A DNA stretch of 64,000 nt from assembly GCF_030269905.1 (NCBI RefSeq), contig NZ_BSVC01000004.1, positions 310,001 to 374,000 on the forward strand. The letters run 5' to 3'. Shown here piece by piece: positions 33,542 to 41,477 of the stretch. This DNA is from Pelosinus sp. IPA-1 (GTDB taxonomy: Bacteria; Bacillota; Negativicutes; DSM-13327). Under the pieces are notes generated by a model. It was not told the DNA's origin. It saw only the letters and a program-made list of their open reading frames with translations, and did no database searches. The position numbers and the translations under genes were made by a program. Positions within the stretch are counted from its first letter, which is position 1; each line of letters starts with the position of its first letter.

Positions 33542-34087
33542 ATGATCGAGATTAATCTTACATCGTTAAGTGTTTTATTGAGTTCAATATATATATGGCT
33601 TTTGAACAGTTTTCTTAACTCAATATTAGCAAGAAGAATAGGAGATTCTAAAAAAATAGCATTCTTTATCCCATTCTATGGTTATTACCGATTTGGAACT
33701 CTGATAGGTATACATCCGATATGGGTAATTATGGCACTGTCCTTATCTGGGGCCTCTCCTTTTTTATTTTGGTCTTTTTTACCTTATAAGCACATAGTTG
33801 TATTGGCTGCGATACTCGCAGATGCAATAATAGTTGGTCTCTCAGCCCTTAAACTCTCAAAATCAAAATGGATGTACATGGGAGTTAGTCTCCTACTTGA
33901 ATTAACAAGTGAAATATTATTAGCACCTTTTATAGCTAGTTTATTAGTTAGCTCCCAATTACCAAGCTCATTTTTTCATTATATTTTACCGTTATTGTCC
34001 ACATTCGTACAGATTCCTAAAATCGTACTAGTGCTATCTACCTCAAAAACTAAAAAAGTAAACGAATTTGATAAAGTTAGCATATAG
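33542..34087 (+). CDS. Multi-pass membrane protein of the recombinase element
   Basis: 181 residues from ATG at 33542 (AGGAGG before). Five or six hydrophobic helices: SVLLSSIYIWLLNSFLNSIL, WVIMALSLSGASPFLFW, VVLAAILADAIIVGLSAL, ASLLVSSQLPSSFFHYILP. No family recognised. It precedes the 83-residue recombinase-associated gene by 17 bases. A promoter-like stretch (GGTAAAATATT) upstream at 33480 also occurs upstream of 13155, where this membrane gene is missing. So it is part of the element and was lost from copy 1. Confidence 0.65.
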   Translation: MIEINLTSLSVLLSSIYIWLLNSFLNSILARRIGDSKKIAFFIPFYGYYRFGTLIGIHPIWVIMALSLSGASPFLFWSFLPYKHIVVLAAILADAIIVGLSALKLSKSKWMYMGVSLLLELTSEILLAPFIASLLVSSQLPSSFFHYILPLLSTFVQIPKIVLVLSTSKTKKVNEFDKVSI

Positions 34088-34104
34088 CTGAACTAGGTGG
34101 AATA

Positions 34105-34356
34105 ATGAAAGCAACTATTAATCAAGAATTGTTTATACAAAACATCTCCCCTCCCCCTATTCCTGCTACTAATGGCGTATCCATACTAATTGCTGATGGC
34201 ATCTTATCAGTTGCTAGTTTTGGAGAAGGTGTTATGGGGAGAATCCCAGCTTATGTATTGAGAGATGGCCAGATGTTTTTGAATGCAAATCAATGGAGTA
34301 AAGTAGTTTCTTCAATAGAAAACAGTAAAGACTTATATACTGATCTAAAGATTTAG
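34105..34356 (+). CDS. Recombinase-associated small protein, copy 2
   Basis: 83 residues, paralogue of the 13155 gene (NGVSILIADGILSVASFGEG, GRIPAYVLRDGQMFL, WSKVVSSIENS shared). AGGTGG-type ribosome site. The extra PPIPA near the N-terminus is the main difference. It is followed by the same terminator type and then a recombinase remnant, so it marks the second copy of the element. Confidence 0.7.
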   Translation: MKATINQELFIQNISPPPIPATNGVSILIADGILSVASFGEGVMGRIPAYVLRDGQMFLNANQWSKVVSSIENSKDLYTDLKI

Positions 34357-34359
34357 CTT

Positions 34360-34424
34360 AAAAGCGGATTCCCCTTAAACTTTTAGAATGGTACTATATA
34401 CATAAGCGGTGGATCCGCTTTTTT
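34360..34424 (+). terminator. Terminator after recombinase-associated small protein, copy 2
   Basis: AAAAGCGGATTCCCC and GGATCCGCTTTTTTC form the outer stem, the same plan as 13404-13468, with compensating base changes in the arms. Confidence 0.75.
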
Positions 34425-34503
34425 CTTTAATCAATAATCGAACATATGTACTGATGATATTTTGTAAAATAATATAAATCTAAGTAATAAAGAGGGTGAT
34501 TTT

Positions 34504-35096
34504 TATGCGGACTAGTGACAATATGAATATTGCCATCTATGTTCGTGTTTGACCAGTCAGTATTGACGATCAGGCCGACAAAGGTACAATTGAAAACCAA
34601 ATCGAATTTGCAACAAAATACTGCGATCTTCATCAATTAAATATCGTGAGCAAGAATTGCTGTTAATTACTTCTTCCCTCTCTCAAAAGGATACAGAGAA
34701 ACAATCGATCCTCAATTTATAAAGAAAGCAACTTATAACTAGTAAATACGCGGAAGAGCAACTCTCTAAGATTGCCTTTGAGCGATCGGCTCTTGAAGGC
34801 CGGCAGAAAGAATTAAAAAACGCCCTCATTACGACCAATGATGAAGTGAGCCGTAAAAAGGACGTTATTATACTCTTAGGTAAATTAAAAGAAAAACTCT
34901 CAGATAATATTACATATGAAACTAAACGAAGTATTATTAAGCAACTTGTACGTGAGGTAGTTGTTTGCACCACACATTCCGATGATAGAGATGCGCCGAA
35001 GGTAAAACTTCTCGTAAAGTTTGTTTTCGCCCAGGTTGTGAACCACACGGACAAGCGTGAAAATCACAACCTCGGTGAGATAATGCTTATGAGGTA
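34504..35096 (+). pseudogene. Large serine recombinase, internally deleted (copy 2)
   Basis: The start MRTSDNMNIAIYVRV is followed by a TGA where Ser would be expected (VRV*PVS), then DDQADKGTIENQIEFATKYCDLHQLNIV. The text then jumps to the C-terminal part: LTSREYAEEQLSKIAFERSALEGR-like coiled coil, and KRSIIKQLVREVVVCTTH...KLLVKFVF, which are the recombinase C-terminal strands. The whole middle is gone. The coding text ends near 35096. A different deletion from that in copy 1, so the two copies decayed separately. Confidence 0.8.
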
Positions 35097-35102
35097 AGGT
35101 TT

Positions 35103-35250
35103 TCATCCCTACAGTGTCAATAATTTTTCCTTCTATCTGGCTTAAATGGGCTGCAGCAATCCCAACTTTTGCAACAAGAGTTGGGATTAACCAACCTTTT
35201 TGCATACGAGACCATCTGATACGCTCAGCTGGAGTGCTTCCAACTTTCAT
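35103..35250 (-). pseudogene. XRE-family N-terminal fragment
   Basis: On the minus strand: KVGSTPAERIRWSRMQKGW, LIPTLVAKVGIAAAHLSQIEGK and TVGMKTL, a partial Cro/C1 helix-turn-helix (AERIRW, then VGIAAAHLSQIE). After about 45 residues the frame enters antisense recombinase DNA, so the gene is broken. Remnant of a repressor of the mobile element or a neighbour. Confidence 0.55.
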
Positions 35251-35286
35251 TTCTTCCTGGTCAATTTCCCATATGAATATCTTACG

Positions 35287-35462
35287 CTAATCAGCTCTAA
35301 TTACATAGCACTGGACACCATCATATACATAACCACTATTTCCTCTACCAAGCTCATCAAAATTTGTGGTATAGAAGTGATTACCTATTGAACTCTTATA
35401 ATATCGGTACAATGGCTTTATCTTCGGATGATGTGCGGCATCAACGCTTAGTCTTTTCTCCT
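35287..35462 (-). pseudogene. DUF5648-repeat fragment
   Basis: Frame: EKRLSVDAAHHPKIKPLYRY, YKSSIGNHFYTTNFDELGRG, NSGYVYDGVQCYVIRAD and TAG. The PLYRYY...DHFYTT-type and GVQCYV motifs are those of DUF5648, a beta-propeller-like repeat of secreted proteins. Only the last repeat is left, with no start. Unknown parent gene. Confidence 0.55.
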
Positions 35463-35502
35463 TAAAAATTAAATCATCTTATCTGATGAAAAATTACGAA
35501 TA

Positions 35503-35652
35503 CTACCTACAAGCTAATAGTGTAATAATCGAACTAGTAGCAGTATACAGCACTAGTATTCCAGCAAAAATTACAATAGGATGACTACACCATTCTTTTT
35601 CTTTTATATTATCACGTTCGTAACCATCTGAACCGTCACTATTAACGCTCAT
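35503..35652 (-). CDS. Small membrane protein
   Basis: 49 residues from ATG at 35652 with AGGAGGGG before it (strong). A hydrophilic start (SVNSDGSDGYERDNIKEKEW) is followed by one membrane helix (PIVIFAGILVLYTATSSIITLLA). Its position and size do not suggest a function; it may be of the small regulatory kind. Confidence 0.6.
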   Translation of the reverse strand: MSVNSDGSDGYERDNIKEKEWCSHPIVIFAGILVLYTATSSIITLLACR

Positions 35653-35810
35653 GTATTATCCCCTCCTTCTTTTAGAATATATAATACAGGAAAAATATGA
35701 CAATATAATGACAGCAAAAAAGTCGTCCACCATTATGTAGATGACTTTACTATTATTTACCCTTTTAAAGTACTCTCTGGAGCTATAAATAAAAACCAAT
35801 AGTAGCATTA

Positions 35811-35853
35811 GACACAGCACTATTCCGCTCTTTAAATGGACAGGCTGTGTCTT
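35811..35853. terminator. GACACAGC-family hairpin, copy 3
   Basis: Longer loop (TATTCCGCTCTTTAAATGGACAG) than the other copies. It precedes the secreted Ada-like gene by 26 bases, so it may end the transcript of the neighbour or act in the leader. Confidence 0.65.
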
Positions 35854-35878
35854 TATGTATAAAGAAGAAGGAATTGTC

Positions 35879-36202
35879 ATGAAGCGTTTACAAAAAGTCT
35901 ATTTACAGCTGTTCCTGGTCTTATGTGTTGCGGTCAGTCTTACTTCTATCTTTCCTACCCTCTCTCATCAGGCAGCAATCCCTGTTCAAATTGCTCATTT
36001 AGATGATTGTGCTATTGATGCTATTGCACCGTCTACTCCACAATCTGAGGGTGCATATGTGGCTAACTCTAATACTGGTAAGTTCCATTATGCTGGCTGT
36101 AGGTACGTGAATATGATGTCACCAAGTCACAAGGTATTTTATGATAATAGGGATGAGGCTATTAATGCGGGGTTTGTGCCTTGTAAGGTTTGTAGGCCGT
36201 AA
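35879..36202 (+). CDS. Small secreted Ada-metal-binding-like protein (intact copy)
   Basis: 107 residues from ATG at 35879 (AAGGA before; a longer start at 35855 reads through the hairpin). Signal peptide KRLQKVYLQLFLVLCVAVSL with a cleavage site near SHQA, then a linker and the domain VANSNTGKFHYAGCRYVNMM...FYDNRDEAINAGFVPCKVCRP. The pattern H-x-x-x-C ... A-x-x-x-G-(F/Y)-x-PC-x-x-C-x-P is that of the Ada-type zinc-binding domain found in many secreted Firmicute proteins, probably coordinated by four Cys/His. Two 5'-truncated paralogues at 45836 and 49099. Followed by a GACACAGC hairpin. Confidence 0.75.
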   Translation: MKRLQKVYLQLFLVLCVAVSLTSIFPTLSHQAAIPVQIAHLDDCAIDAIAPSTPQSEGAYVANSNTGKFHYAGCRYVNMMSPSHKVFYDNRDEAINAGFVPCKVCRP

Positions 36203-36224
36203 GTTGATAATTGCTTTTAACAGG

Positions 36225-36266
36225 AAAGACACAGCACTGCTCCACTAATGGATAGGCTGTGTCTTT
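36225..36266. terminator. GACACAGC-family hairpin, copy 4
   Basis: AAAGACACAGCACTGC ... GGCTGTGTCTTT, 22 bases after the stop of the secreted Ada-like gene; the same spacing is kept behind both truncated paralogues. Confidence 0.8.
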
Positions 36267-36318
36267 ATGTATCAACTAGAAGTATTTATAAAAGGTTTAT
36301 CTACTACTATTCTTAGTA

Positions 36319-37827
36319 CTATTTGTTGCTCCCATATGCTGTTACTTTATTTTTGGTTTCTTTGCTAATATAAAGTGCCTTATCGGCAAAATCCAGTAAT
36401 TTCTCTATAGAATCCGTATCTTCAGGACAAATTGCAATACCTATACTTACTGTACAGCCGTTTAATGCCTTTTCACTCTCCAAACGAATTTCTTCTGCAA
36501 AGGACATTAACGTCTCATAGGAGATATTCCTCAAGATAATCGCGAATTCATCTCCGCCAAACCGGAACACAGATTGATCTTCTACGATTAATTGCAATAT
36601 TACGGTAAGTTTCTTTAATATGTCATCCCCTGCTAAATGACCATATGTATCATTCAACCACTTAAAGTTATCAATATCCAGTAGCATAATTCCTAGAGTT
36701 TCTAATGAGTGAGATTCTACTTCACTAGTAAGCGCCCCTAACAGGTTATCAAAAGCCCTCCGGTTATAAGCTCCAGTTAACCCATCAAGGTCGGCCATCC
36801 CTTCTAATGCAGCATGGACATCTTCTAGTTTTATAATTGTGTTGTTATATACTTGAATTATTTCATCAAATTCAGTAGCATAATCATAAGAAGCAATTTG
36901 CTTATATTCTCCTTTTTTTACAGAGCTAAACGCCTCAATTAATCTATCTATCGGCTTTGTATACTGTCGCACTGTGTATGTACCAAATGCAACAATTACA
37001 AAAATAGCCAACAATGATATCGTTAGAATTTCGTAAATCATCATATTCCGAGTTTGCATTATCTCGGTAGTAGGTGTATTTACAGTAACAATCCAGTCTA
37101 ATTCAGAAACCTTGCTAAATCCAATATAACGATCGAATCCAGAAAAATCCTTCATGACTCCCGAACCTGTCGTCCCCTGCAACTTATCAACAATCACATT
37201 TTTCTTTCCGATACGTTCCTTATTTGGATGATAAACTATATTTCCTTGTCTGTCTGAAATAGCAATGTATCCGCCCCGACCAAATGATTTATTGTCAAAC
37301 ATGGATGCCAGAATATCTCCGTGCAATTGAACTACCCCGACAACTACTCCTTCAATATTACCGCTTTCAATAATAGGAATCGCGATTGAAATAACTTTAC
37401 GGCCACTGGGACTCGTATATACGTCACTTATGTACGTTTTACCCTGAATCGCTTGTTGAAAGTAATATCTTTGTGACAAATTCAAACCAGAAACATTACG
37501 AGTAGTTCCACTGGCAAGTGAGATATCGCCTTGTTTATCAAGGATTGCAATCACATCTACTTCAGGAATGATCGTAGCAATCTCATTAAGAAGTTCCTGA
37601 TTCTTCCTAATTTTAGGATCCGAGGCAATAATTCTTAATGAATTCTCAATTCTTTTAAAATATGTTAAAAGCTGTGAACTACTATTGTTCGCGGCCTTTT
37701 CATTAATTGCCAATAATAAAGAATCAGTAGCAGCAAGAAAAAATCTATCAAAAACAATAAATTGAATACAGCTACTAATAATAATCAAAGTACCGAATAA
37801 TAGCGTAAATTTGTGTAAAAAACGCAT
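36319..37827 (-). CDS. Diguanylate cyclase with dCache sensor
   Basis: 502 residues from ATG at 37827 with GGAGTG before it. One membrane helix, then a dCache sensor outside the membrane (about 50-250) with DVYTSPSGRKVISIAIPI and ISDRQGNIVYHPNKERIGK. A second helix (LTISLLAIFVIVAFGTYTV) and HAMP-like linker (KPIDRLIEAFSSVKKGEY) lead to a C-terminal GGDEF domain. The FRFGGDEFAIIL motif and the LDIDNFKWLNDTYGH substrate loop are intact, so it should make cyclic di-GMP. The RxxD inhibitory site is absent (QSVFRFGGDEF), so it may escape product inhibition. Sensor ligand unknown. Confidence 0.92.
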   Translation of the reverse strand: MRFLHKFTLLFGTLIIISSCIQFIVFDRFFLAATDSLLLAINEKAANNSSSQLLTYFKRIENSLRIIASDPKIRKNQELLNEIATIIPEVDVIAILDKQGDISLASGTTRNVSGLNLSQRYYFQQAIQGKTYISDVYTSPSGRKVISIAIPIIESGNIEGVVVGVVQLHGDILASMFDNKSFGRGGYIAISDRQGNIVYHPNKERIGKKNVIVDKLQGTTGSGVMKDFSGFDRYIGFSKVSELDWIVTVNTPTTEIMQTRNMMIYEILTISLLAIFVIVAFGTYTVRQYTKPIDRLIEAFSSVKKGEYKQIASYDYATEFDEIIQVYNNTIIKLEDVHAALEGMADLDGLTGAYNRRAFDNLLGALTSEVESHSLETLGIMLLDIDNFKWLNDTYGHLAGDDILKKLTVILQLIVEDQSVFRFGGDEFAIILRNISYETLMSFAEEIRLESEKALNGCTVSIGIAICPEDTDSIEKLLDFADKALYISKETKNKVTAYGSNK

Positions 37828-38004
37828 TTAATCACTCCAATTTAAAGATATTTTCACCTAAATTATATAAAGATCGACTATTTATAACAACTATCTCTTG
37901 TTTACAAGGATCAAGTCTAAAATTTTTGTAAAAATACACTGATGTCATTTATCTCTGCTATTCTACAATTAAAATACCATATTTTGCAATAATTGTTTAC
38001 AAAA

Positions 38005-38043
38005 AAAGACACAGTACTATTCCACTAATGGACGGGCTGTGTC
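38005..38043. terminator. GACACAGC-family hairpin, copy 5
   Basis: AAAGACACAGTACTATTCC ... GGGCTGTGTC, one arm base changed. It lies 180 bases upstream of the diguanylate cyclase and next to a tRNA-like remnant. Confidence 0.7.
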
Positions 38044-38050
38044 GAGCGAA

Positions 38051-38120
38051 CAAAAAAAGCAAGGTTCAGAATCTCTGAATCCTTGCCACTACTATATTCG
38101 ATTGGTGCGCCCGGAGCCCT
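38051..38120 (-). other. tRNA 3'-end remnant with its terminator
   Basis: On the minus strand, ATGAGGGCTCCGGGCGCACCA (38103-38120 or so) ends in CCGGGCGCACCA as a tRNA acceptor arm plus encoded CCA would. About 17 bases later GCAAGGATTCAGAGATTCTGAACCTTGC and a T7 run form a terminator. A complete tRNA cloverleaf is not visible. It looks like the 3' end of a tRNA gene whose body was lost, leaving acceptor and terminator, often a scar of integration or deletion at a tRNA. Confidence 0.5.
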
Positions 38121-38159
38121 CATAAGAAACGGTTTAAAACAAATTAGTATCTCATATTT

Positions 38160-38858
38160 TTATTTCGAAGAAAGAGGCAATAATAGATTAATCATTTCTT
38201 TAAAATTTGTATCGATTGCATAATCAAGAGCACTTTTATTATAATAGTTATCTCTAATTGTAGTATCTGAACCAGCCTGCAACAAAAGTTTAGCTACCGC
38301 TAGTTTAGCAGGACTGATATCCGGCAACCAACCATTTTCGTGTTTAGCTACTATCATAAGCGGCGTAGTTCCGTAATTATTTGCTTGATTTACATTTGCA
38401 CCCTTCGATATTAACAACTGAACTATCATTATTTTCGGTTCGGAGGTAGCAGCAGCCATAATTGGAGTATTTCCATTTTCGCTAGTACCATTAATATCGG
38501 CACCGGCTTCTAATAAAACCCGAACAGTTTTAATATCAGTATTTAAAACTGCCTGAATAAGTGGAGTTACTTTTTCCGACATATTAATAAATTGATAGTT
38601 ACAGTTAGCTCCGTTTAAAATAAGAAAATGAACCATGTCAGAATTTTTATTTTGAACAGCTATACTGAGCGGTGAAGTACATATATCGGGCATATAATTT
38701 ATATTGGCTCCATTTGAAAGAGCAGTTTTCACCATATTAACATCGTTATTTCTAACACTATTTATTAATAAAACATCCATTGAACTAGCAAATATACTTG
38801 TTATATTTAACAATAATATCACGATTATAAGAAACATTAATTTAATATAATTAGCCAC
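38160..38858 (-). CDS. Secreted ankyrin-repeat protein
   Basis: 232 residues from GTG at 38858 with GGAGTGGG before it. Signal peptide (LMFLIIVILLLNITSIFA), then about five ankyrin repeats (30-225): VKTALSNGANINYMP, PLSIAVQNKNSDMVHFLILNGANC, LIQAVLNTDIKTVRVLLEAGADINGTSENGNTP shown by VRVLLEAGADING, TPLMIVAKH, and LLLQAGSDTTIRDNYY. All repeats have the usual G-A-(N/D)-(I/V)N turns. Exported, probably acting through protein contacts in the envelope. No enzyme domain. Not part of an operon. Confidence 0.8.
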   Translation of the reverse strand: MANYIKLMFLIIVILLLNITSIFASSMDVLLINSVRNNDVNMVKTALSNGANINYMPDICTSPLSIAVQNKNSDMVHFLILNGANCNYQFINMSEKVTPLIQAVLNTDIKTVRVLLEAGADINGTSENGNTPIMAAATSEPKIMIVQLLISKGANVNQANNYGTTPLMIVAKHENGWLPDISPAKLAVAKLLLQAGSDTTIRDNYYNKSALDYAIDTNFKEMINLLLPLSSK

Positions 38859-39108
38859 AATTACCCACTCCTTAATAATTCAAATTTATCCTCTTACTAA
38901 TTTATACATAATTCTCCATATATAGTAAAATACCTGCAAATTTCCAGATTAAAATTAAAAAGGTGCATTATAATGCACGACTCCGTCAACTTATGATCCT
39001 TTTTCCGAAATAAGCTATTCCTCACGTCTGATTACTTCTCTAACTGATCTCCCCAAACAAAAGCTACAGTAATACCCCTATATAACTTCAGTCAATTGGA
39101 GGAACAAC

Positions 39109-39678
39109 ATGAACACACTAAAGGCAATTACAGAGAGAAGAAGTATTCGAGAATTTCAGAATAAATCAATACCACAAGAAACTATAGAAGCAATCCTGGA
39201 ACTAACGATGAAAGCACCTTCAGGAAAGAATCGTCAGCCATGGCGATTTGTTGTATTGCAAGACAAAAGAAAAGATGAATTAGTTAACATCATGACTAAC
39301 GTTACTAATCATCGAAAGCTACAAGGCTTAGATATGGGAAGTTGTGAAGGAAGCATTCATGCGATGAATCAGGCATCCGTAGTAATTCTAGTGTTCAATG
39401 CCTTCTCTAACTTTGAAAAAGATTATAATCACTACAGGCTACTAACTGATACTCAATCAATCGGCGCAGCTATTCAAACAATGATTTTAGCAGCACAAGA
39501 TTTTGGTCTTGGTACCCTTTGGATTTGTGATATTTTTTACTCTGAGCGTGAAATATGTTCTTGGTTAAATCGCGATGATGAACTTGTTGCAGCGTTGGCT
39601 ATCGGTTATGCTAATCAATCGCCTAATCCTCGGCCGCGTCAGTCATGGAGAGATGTTACGGAGTGGGAGAATTTATAG
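39109..39678 (+). CDS. Nitroreductase-family protein
   Basis: 189 residues, GGAGG before ATG. FMN-binding nitroreductase fold: AITERRSIREFQNKSIPQE (R-R-S-x-R-x-F/Y motif), MKAPSGKNRQPWRFVVLQD, TQSIGAAIQTMILAAQDFGLGTLWI and the AIGYANQSP...WRDVTEW end. Such enzymes reduce nitroaromatics, quinones or flavins with NAD(P)H. The last about 40 codons are duplicated as a fragment at 45176-45299. Followed by a small unknown gene on the same strand and a GACACAGC hairpin. Confidence 0.88.
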   Translation: MNTLKAITERRSIREFQNKSIPQETIEAILELTMKAPSGKNRQPWRFVVLQDKRKDELVNIMTNVTNHRKLQGLDMGSCEGSIHAMNQASVVILVFNAFSNFEKDYNHYRLLTDTQSIGAAIQTMILAAQDFGLGTLWICDIFYSEREICSWLNRDDELVAALAIGYANQSPNPRPRQSWRDVTEWENL

Positions 39679-39727
39679 GCTTGTAGTTCTCACTTTGAGC
39701 ATTAGTCTGTGATAATTAATTAGGTAG

Positions 39728-40096
39728 GTGAATGATATATATCCACGTTTAAAAGAAGTAATGAATGATAAATTTACGAACTGGCAAGAGAAGCTTCAAG
39801 ATAATGAATGGTATTTCCATGATTGTCGCAAGGAAATAACCTGCAATCTAAAACCATCAGCAGCTTATAATTTAATACCAAAGGTAATTGATCTAATCCT
39901 TGAACAGAATGAAGTTTTTATAATTACTGAATGCTTTCAGCTTTTGTTAGAAGTATATAGTGTTTCTAATACGACAGAAATACACCCTTATTTACTAAAA
40001 AACATGAAAAGTCTCTCTTACCACGTTGAAGCAACTGGAGAATATGGGAAAAGCAAGGTGGCTGAACTTAAAAGCTGGCTTCGTTTAGAAAATTGA
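39728..40096 (+). CDS. Hypothetical helical protein
   Basis: 122 residues from GTG at 39728, 49 bases after the nitroreductase; ribosome site weak (TTAGG). All-helical with YPRLKEVMNDKFTNWQEK, YNLIPKVIDLILEQNEVFIITECFQLLLEVY (in part), and LKNMKSLSYHVEATGEYGK. Unknown family; the acidic helical plan with a middle hydrophobic helix is seen in small immunity proteins, but no toxin is nearby. A GACACAGC hairpin follows after 17 bases. Confidence 0.6.
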   Translation: MNDIYPRLKEVMNDKFTNWQEKLQDNEWYFHDCRKEITCNLKPSAAYNLIPKVIDLILEQNEVFIITECFQLLLEVYSVSNTTEIHPYLLKNMKSLSYHVEATGEYGKSKVAELKSWLRLEN

Positions 40097-40112
40097 ACTA
40101 TAGTAAATGATA

Positions 40113-40153
40113 AAAGCCACAGTACTAATCCTCTAATGGATAGGCTGTGGCTT
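40113..40153. terminator. GACACAGC-family hairpin, copy 6 (AAGCCACAG form)
   Basis: AAAGCCACAGTACTAATCC ... GGCTGTGGCTT; the GACACAG/CTGTGTC stem here is GCCACAG/CTGTGGC, a compensated pair change that supports base-pairing. Confidence 0.8.
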
Positions 40154-40198
40154 ATTTGTTTTATTACTTGAAGATTGAGCTTTTCATGATTGAACTAC

Positions 40199-40347
40199 CT
40201 TCTTCTCCCCCGGTTGTGGCGTGAGGCTAATAGCTTGCATGGCAACTGTTGCTTGACGAAAATATTTGCCAGACTGAATATGATAATGATCTTGGTAGAT
40301 ATGTTCTGGAGGAAGGGATCGTGGAGCTGGTTGGGCATAGGAAGTAA
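40199..40347 (+). pseudogene. ImmA/IrrE-type metallopeptidase fragment, copy 2
   Basis: WREANS, then after one frame slip AWQLLLDENICQTEYDNDLGR and YVLEEGIVELVGHRK with stop at 40347. Its relation to the fragment at 19441 is clear: both have the (R)EAN-x-(F/L)AW-x-LLxD and the DxGRYxxEEGI motif, and both stand past a CACAGC hairpin. The N-terminal half is absent. Confidence 0.5.
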
Positions 40348-40385
40348 TGAGCTACTGCCCCCTTATATAAACTTAAAAACATGCA

Positions 40386-41195
40386 TTAACTTAAAAATGT
40401 AACATCTAATGGATTTCTATCTACTAATCGCTTATAACTATACTTAGGATATCCAACCATAACCGCAGCTGTTATCTTTTTTCCTTCTGGAATATTGAAT
40501 AATTTAAGCATCGGTGAATTCTCAATAGATGCACAATACTCAAAAATTCCAGCCCAACAGGATCCAAGTCCTAGTGAAGGAGCATATAATTCTAGATAAG
40601 TCAAATATGAAACAGAGTTATCTCTGGCACTTCGAAGATCTTTATCTGCAATAGTTATGATTAAGTTAGGAGCACCACGGAAAATTGAATCAACTCCATC
40701 TTCCCTGTAACTTCTGATAGCTTCTTCTACTAGATACCTTAATGGGGAATTTTCTATCATCTGAATAGAACTTTCAGTAGCTTTTTCAATTAATTGTTTA
40801 TTTTCAACTACCACAAAGGATATACCTTGACTATTTCCTGCAGTAGGAGCTAGCCTTGCAATATCAATTAATTTTGTTAATTTTTCTCTTGATACTGACT
40901 CGTCTTTATAATTTCTTATGGAACGACGTGATCTTAAAAAATGCTCTGCCTGCTGTGCATTTAACTTAGGAAAATCTTTTGTATCAACTTGTTGTATTAA
41001 AGGTGTTTTTTTATTATCTATAGCGGCATTAGGGCATATAGCAACACAATGTCCGCAGGCAATGCAAGTGGTGTTTGCTATTTCTTCCGGTCCCTTTTTT
41101 CCCATCTTTAGAACATCTACTGGACATTCTTTAATACAAAGTTCGCATTTAATACATTTCTCTTCATTTACAGTTATAAGTTTTATTTTAATCAA
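40386..41195 (-). CDS. Ferredoxin-fused nitroreductase
   Basis: 269 residues, from TTG at 41195 (AAAGGA just before). Residues 5-60 carry two 4Fe-4S clusters: CIKCELCIKECP and CIACGHCVAICP. Residues 80-269 are a nitroreductase domain: FLRSRRSIRNYKDES, RLAPTAGNSQGISFVVVEN, LGLGSCWAGIFEYCA and a VGYPKYSYKRLVDRNPLDV end. The ferredoxin part can feed electrons from a reduced donor to the flavin, as in clostridial ferredoxin-nitroreductases. Convergent with the ImmA fragment. Usual length for the family. Confidence 0.88.
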   Translation of the reverse strand: MIKIKLITVNEEKCIKCELCIKECPVDVLKMGKKGPEEIANTTCIACGHCVAICPNAAIDNKKTPLIQQVDTKDFPKLNAQQAEHFLRSRRSIRNYKDESVSREKLTKLIDIARLAPTAGNSQGISFVVVENKQLIEKATESSIQMIENSPLRYLVEEAIRSYREDGVDSIFRGAPNLIITIADKDLRSARDNSVSYLTYLELYAPSLGLGSCWAGIFEYCASIENSPMLKLFNIPEGKKITAAVMVGYPKYSYKRLVDRNPLDVTFLS

Positions 41196-41334
41196 TTCCT
41201 TTCAGAATAGTTTTTTATAAATTTAATTTGGTTATTAGATTATACGTGTGCACCAATGCACTCATATGCTAAAATAAAAAGTCTTAATGCCTTTTTATTC
41301 AATAAATTAGGTTTTTATTTTTGTATAATTTCTT

Positions 41335-41459
41335 TTAAGTTTTATCATCCTCAGTTATTTTACGAATCACCATACAAGGATTTCCCGCTGCGATTACTCC
41401 AGATATCTTTTTTACACATCATACAAATAATCTCTTTGTGCCTGTTCTTTCTCTGTCAT
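41335..41459 (-). pseudogene. Maltose O-acetyltransferase, internally deleted (module copy 1)
   Basis: ATG at 41459 reads MTEKEQAQRDYLYDV then stop. One frame over the end of the enzyme follows: GVIAAGNPCMVIRKITEDDK and TAA at 41335. Nearly the whole hexapeptide region is deleted. It is placed 3' of the FMN-reductase gene in the same order as in module copy 2 (50.7-51.0 kb), so the acetyltransferase remnant is part of the duplicated module. Confidence 0.65.
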
Positions 41460-41477
41460 AACTACCTACTTTAACTA

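Noticed and set aside
13155-34356. The two recombinase copies as the left and right ends of a single 21-kb prophage
   Set aside because: Both are in the same orientation with the same gene order, and ordinary chromosomal genes (GH31, MFS, SanA) lie between. Two separate copies are simpler.
34683-35097. Frames on the minus strand over the recombinase C-terminal part
   Set aside because: The plus-strand reading matches the recombinase end, so the minus frames are complements of it.
35656-35880. 74-residue minus-strand frame over the hairpin upstream of the secreted Ada-like gene
   Set aside because: It is antisense to a hairpin and to the signal-peptide region, has no ribosome site, and its hydrophobic look comes from the T-rich complement.
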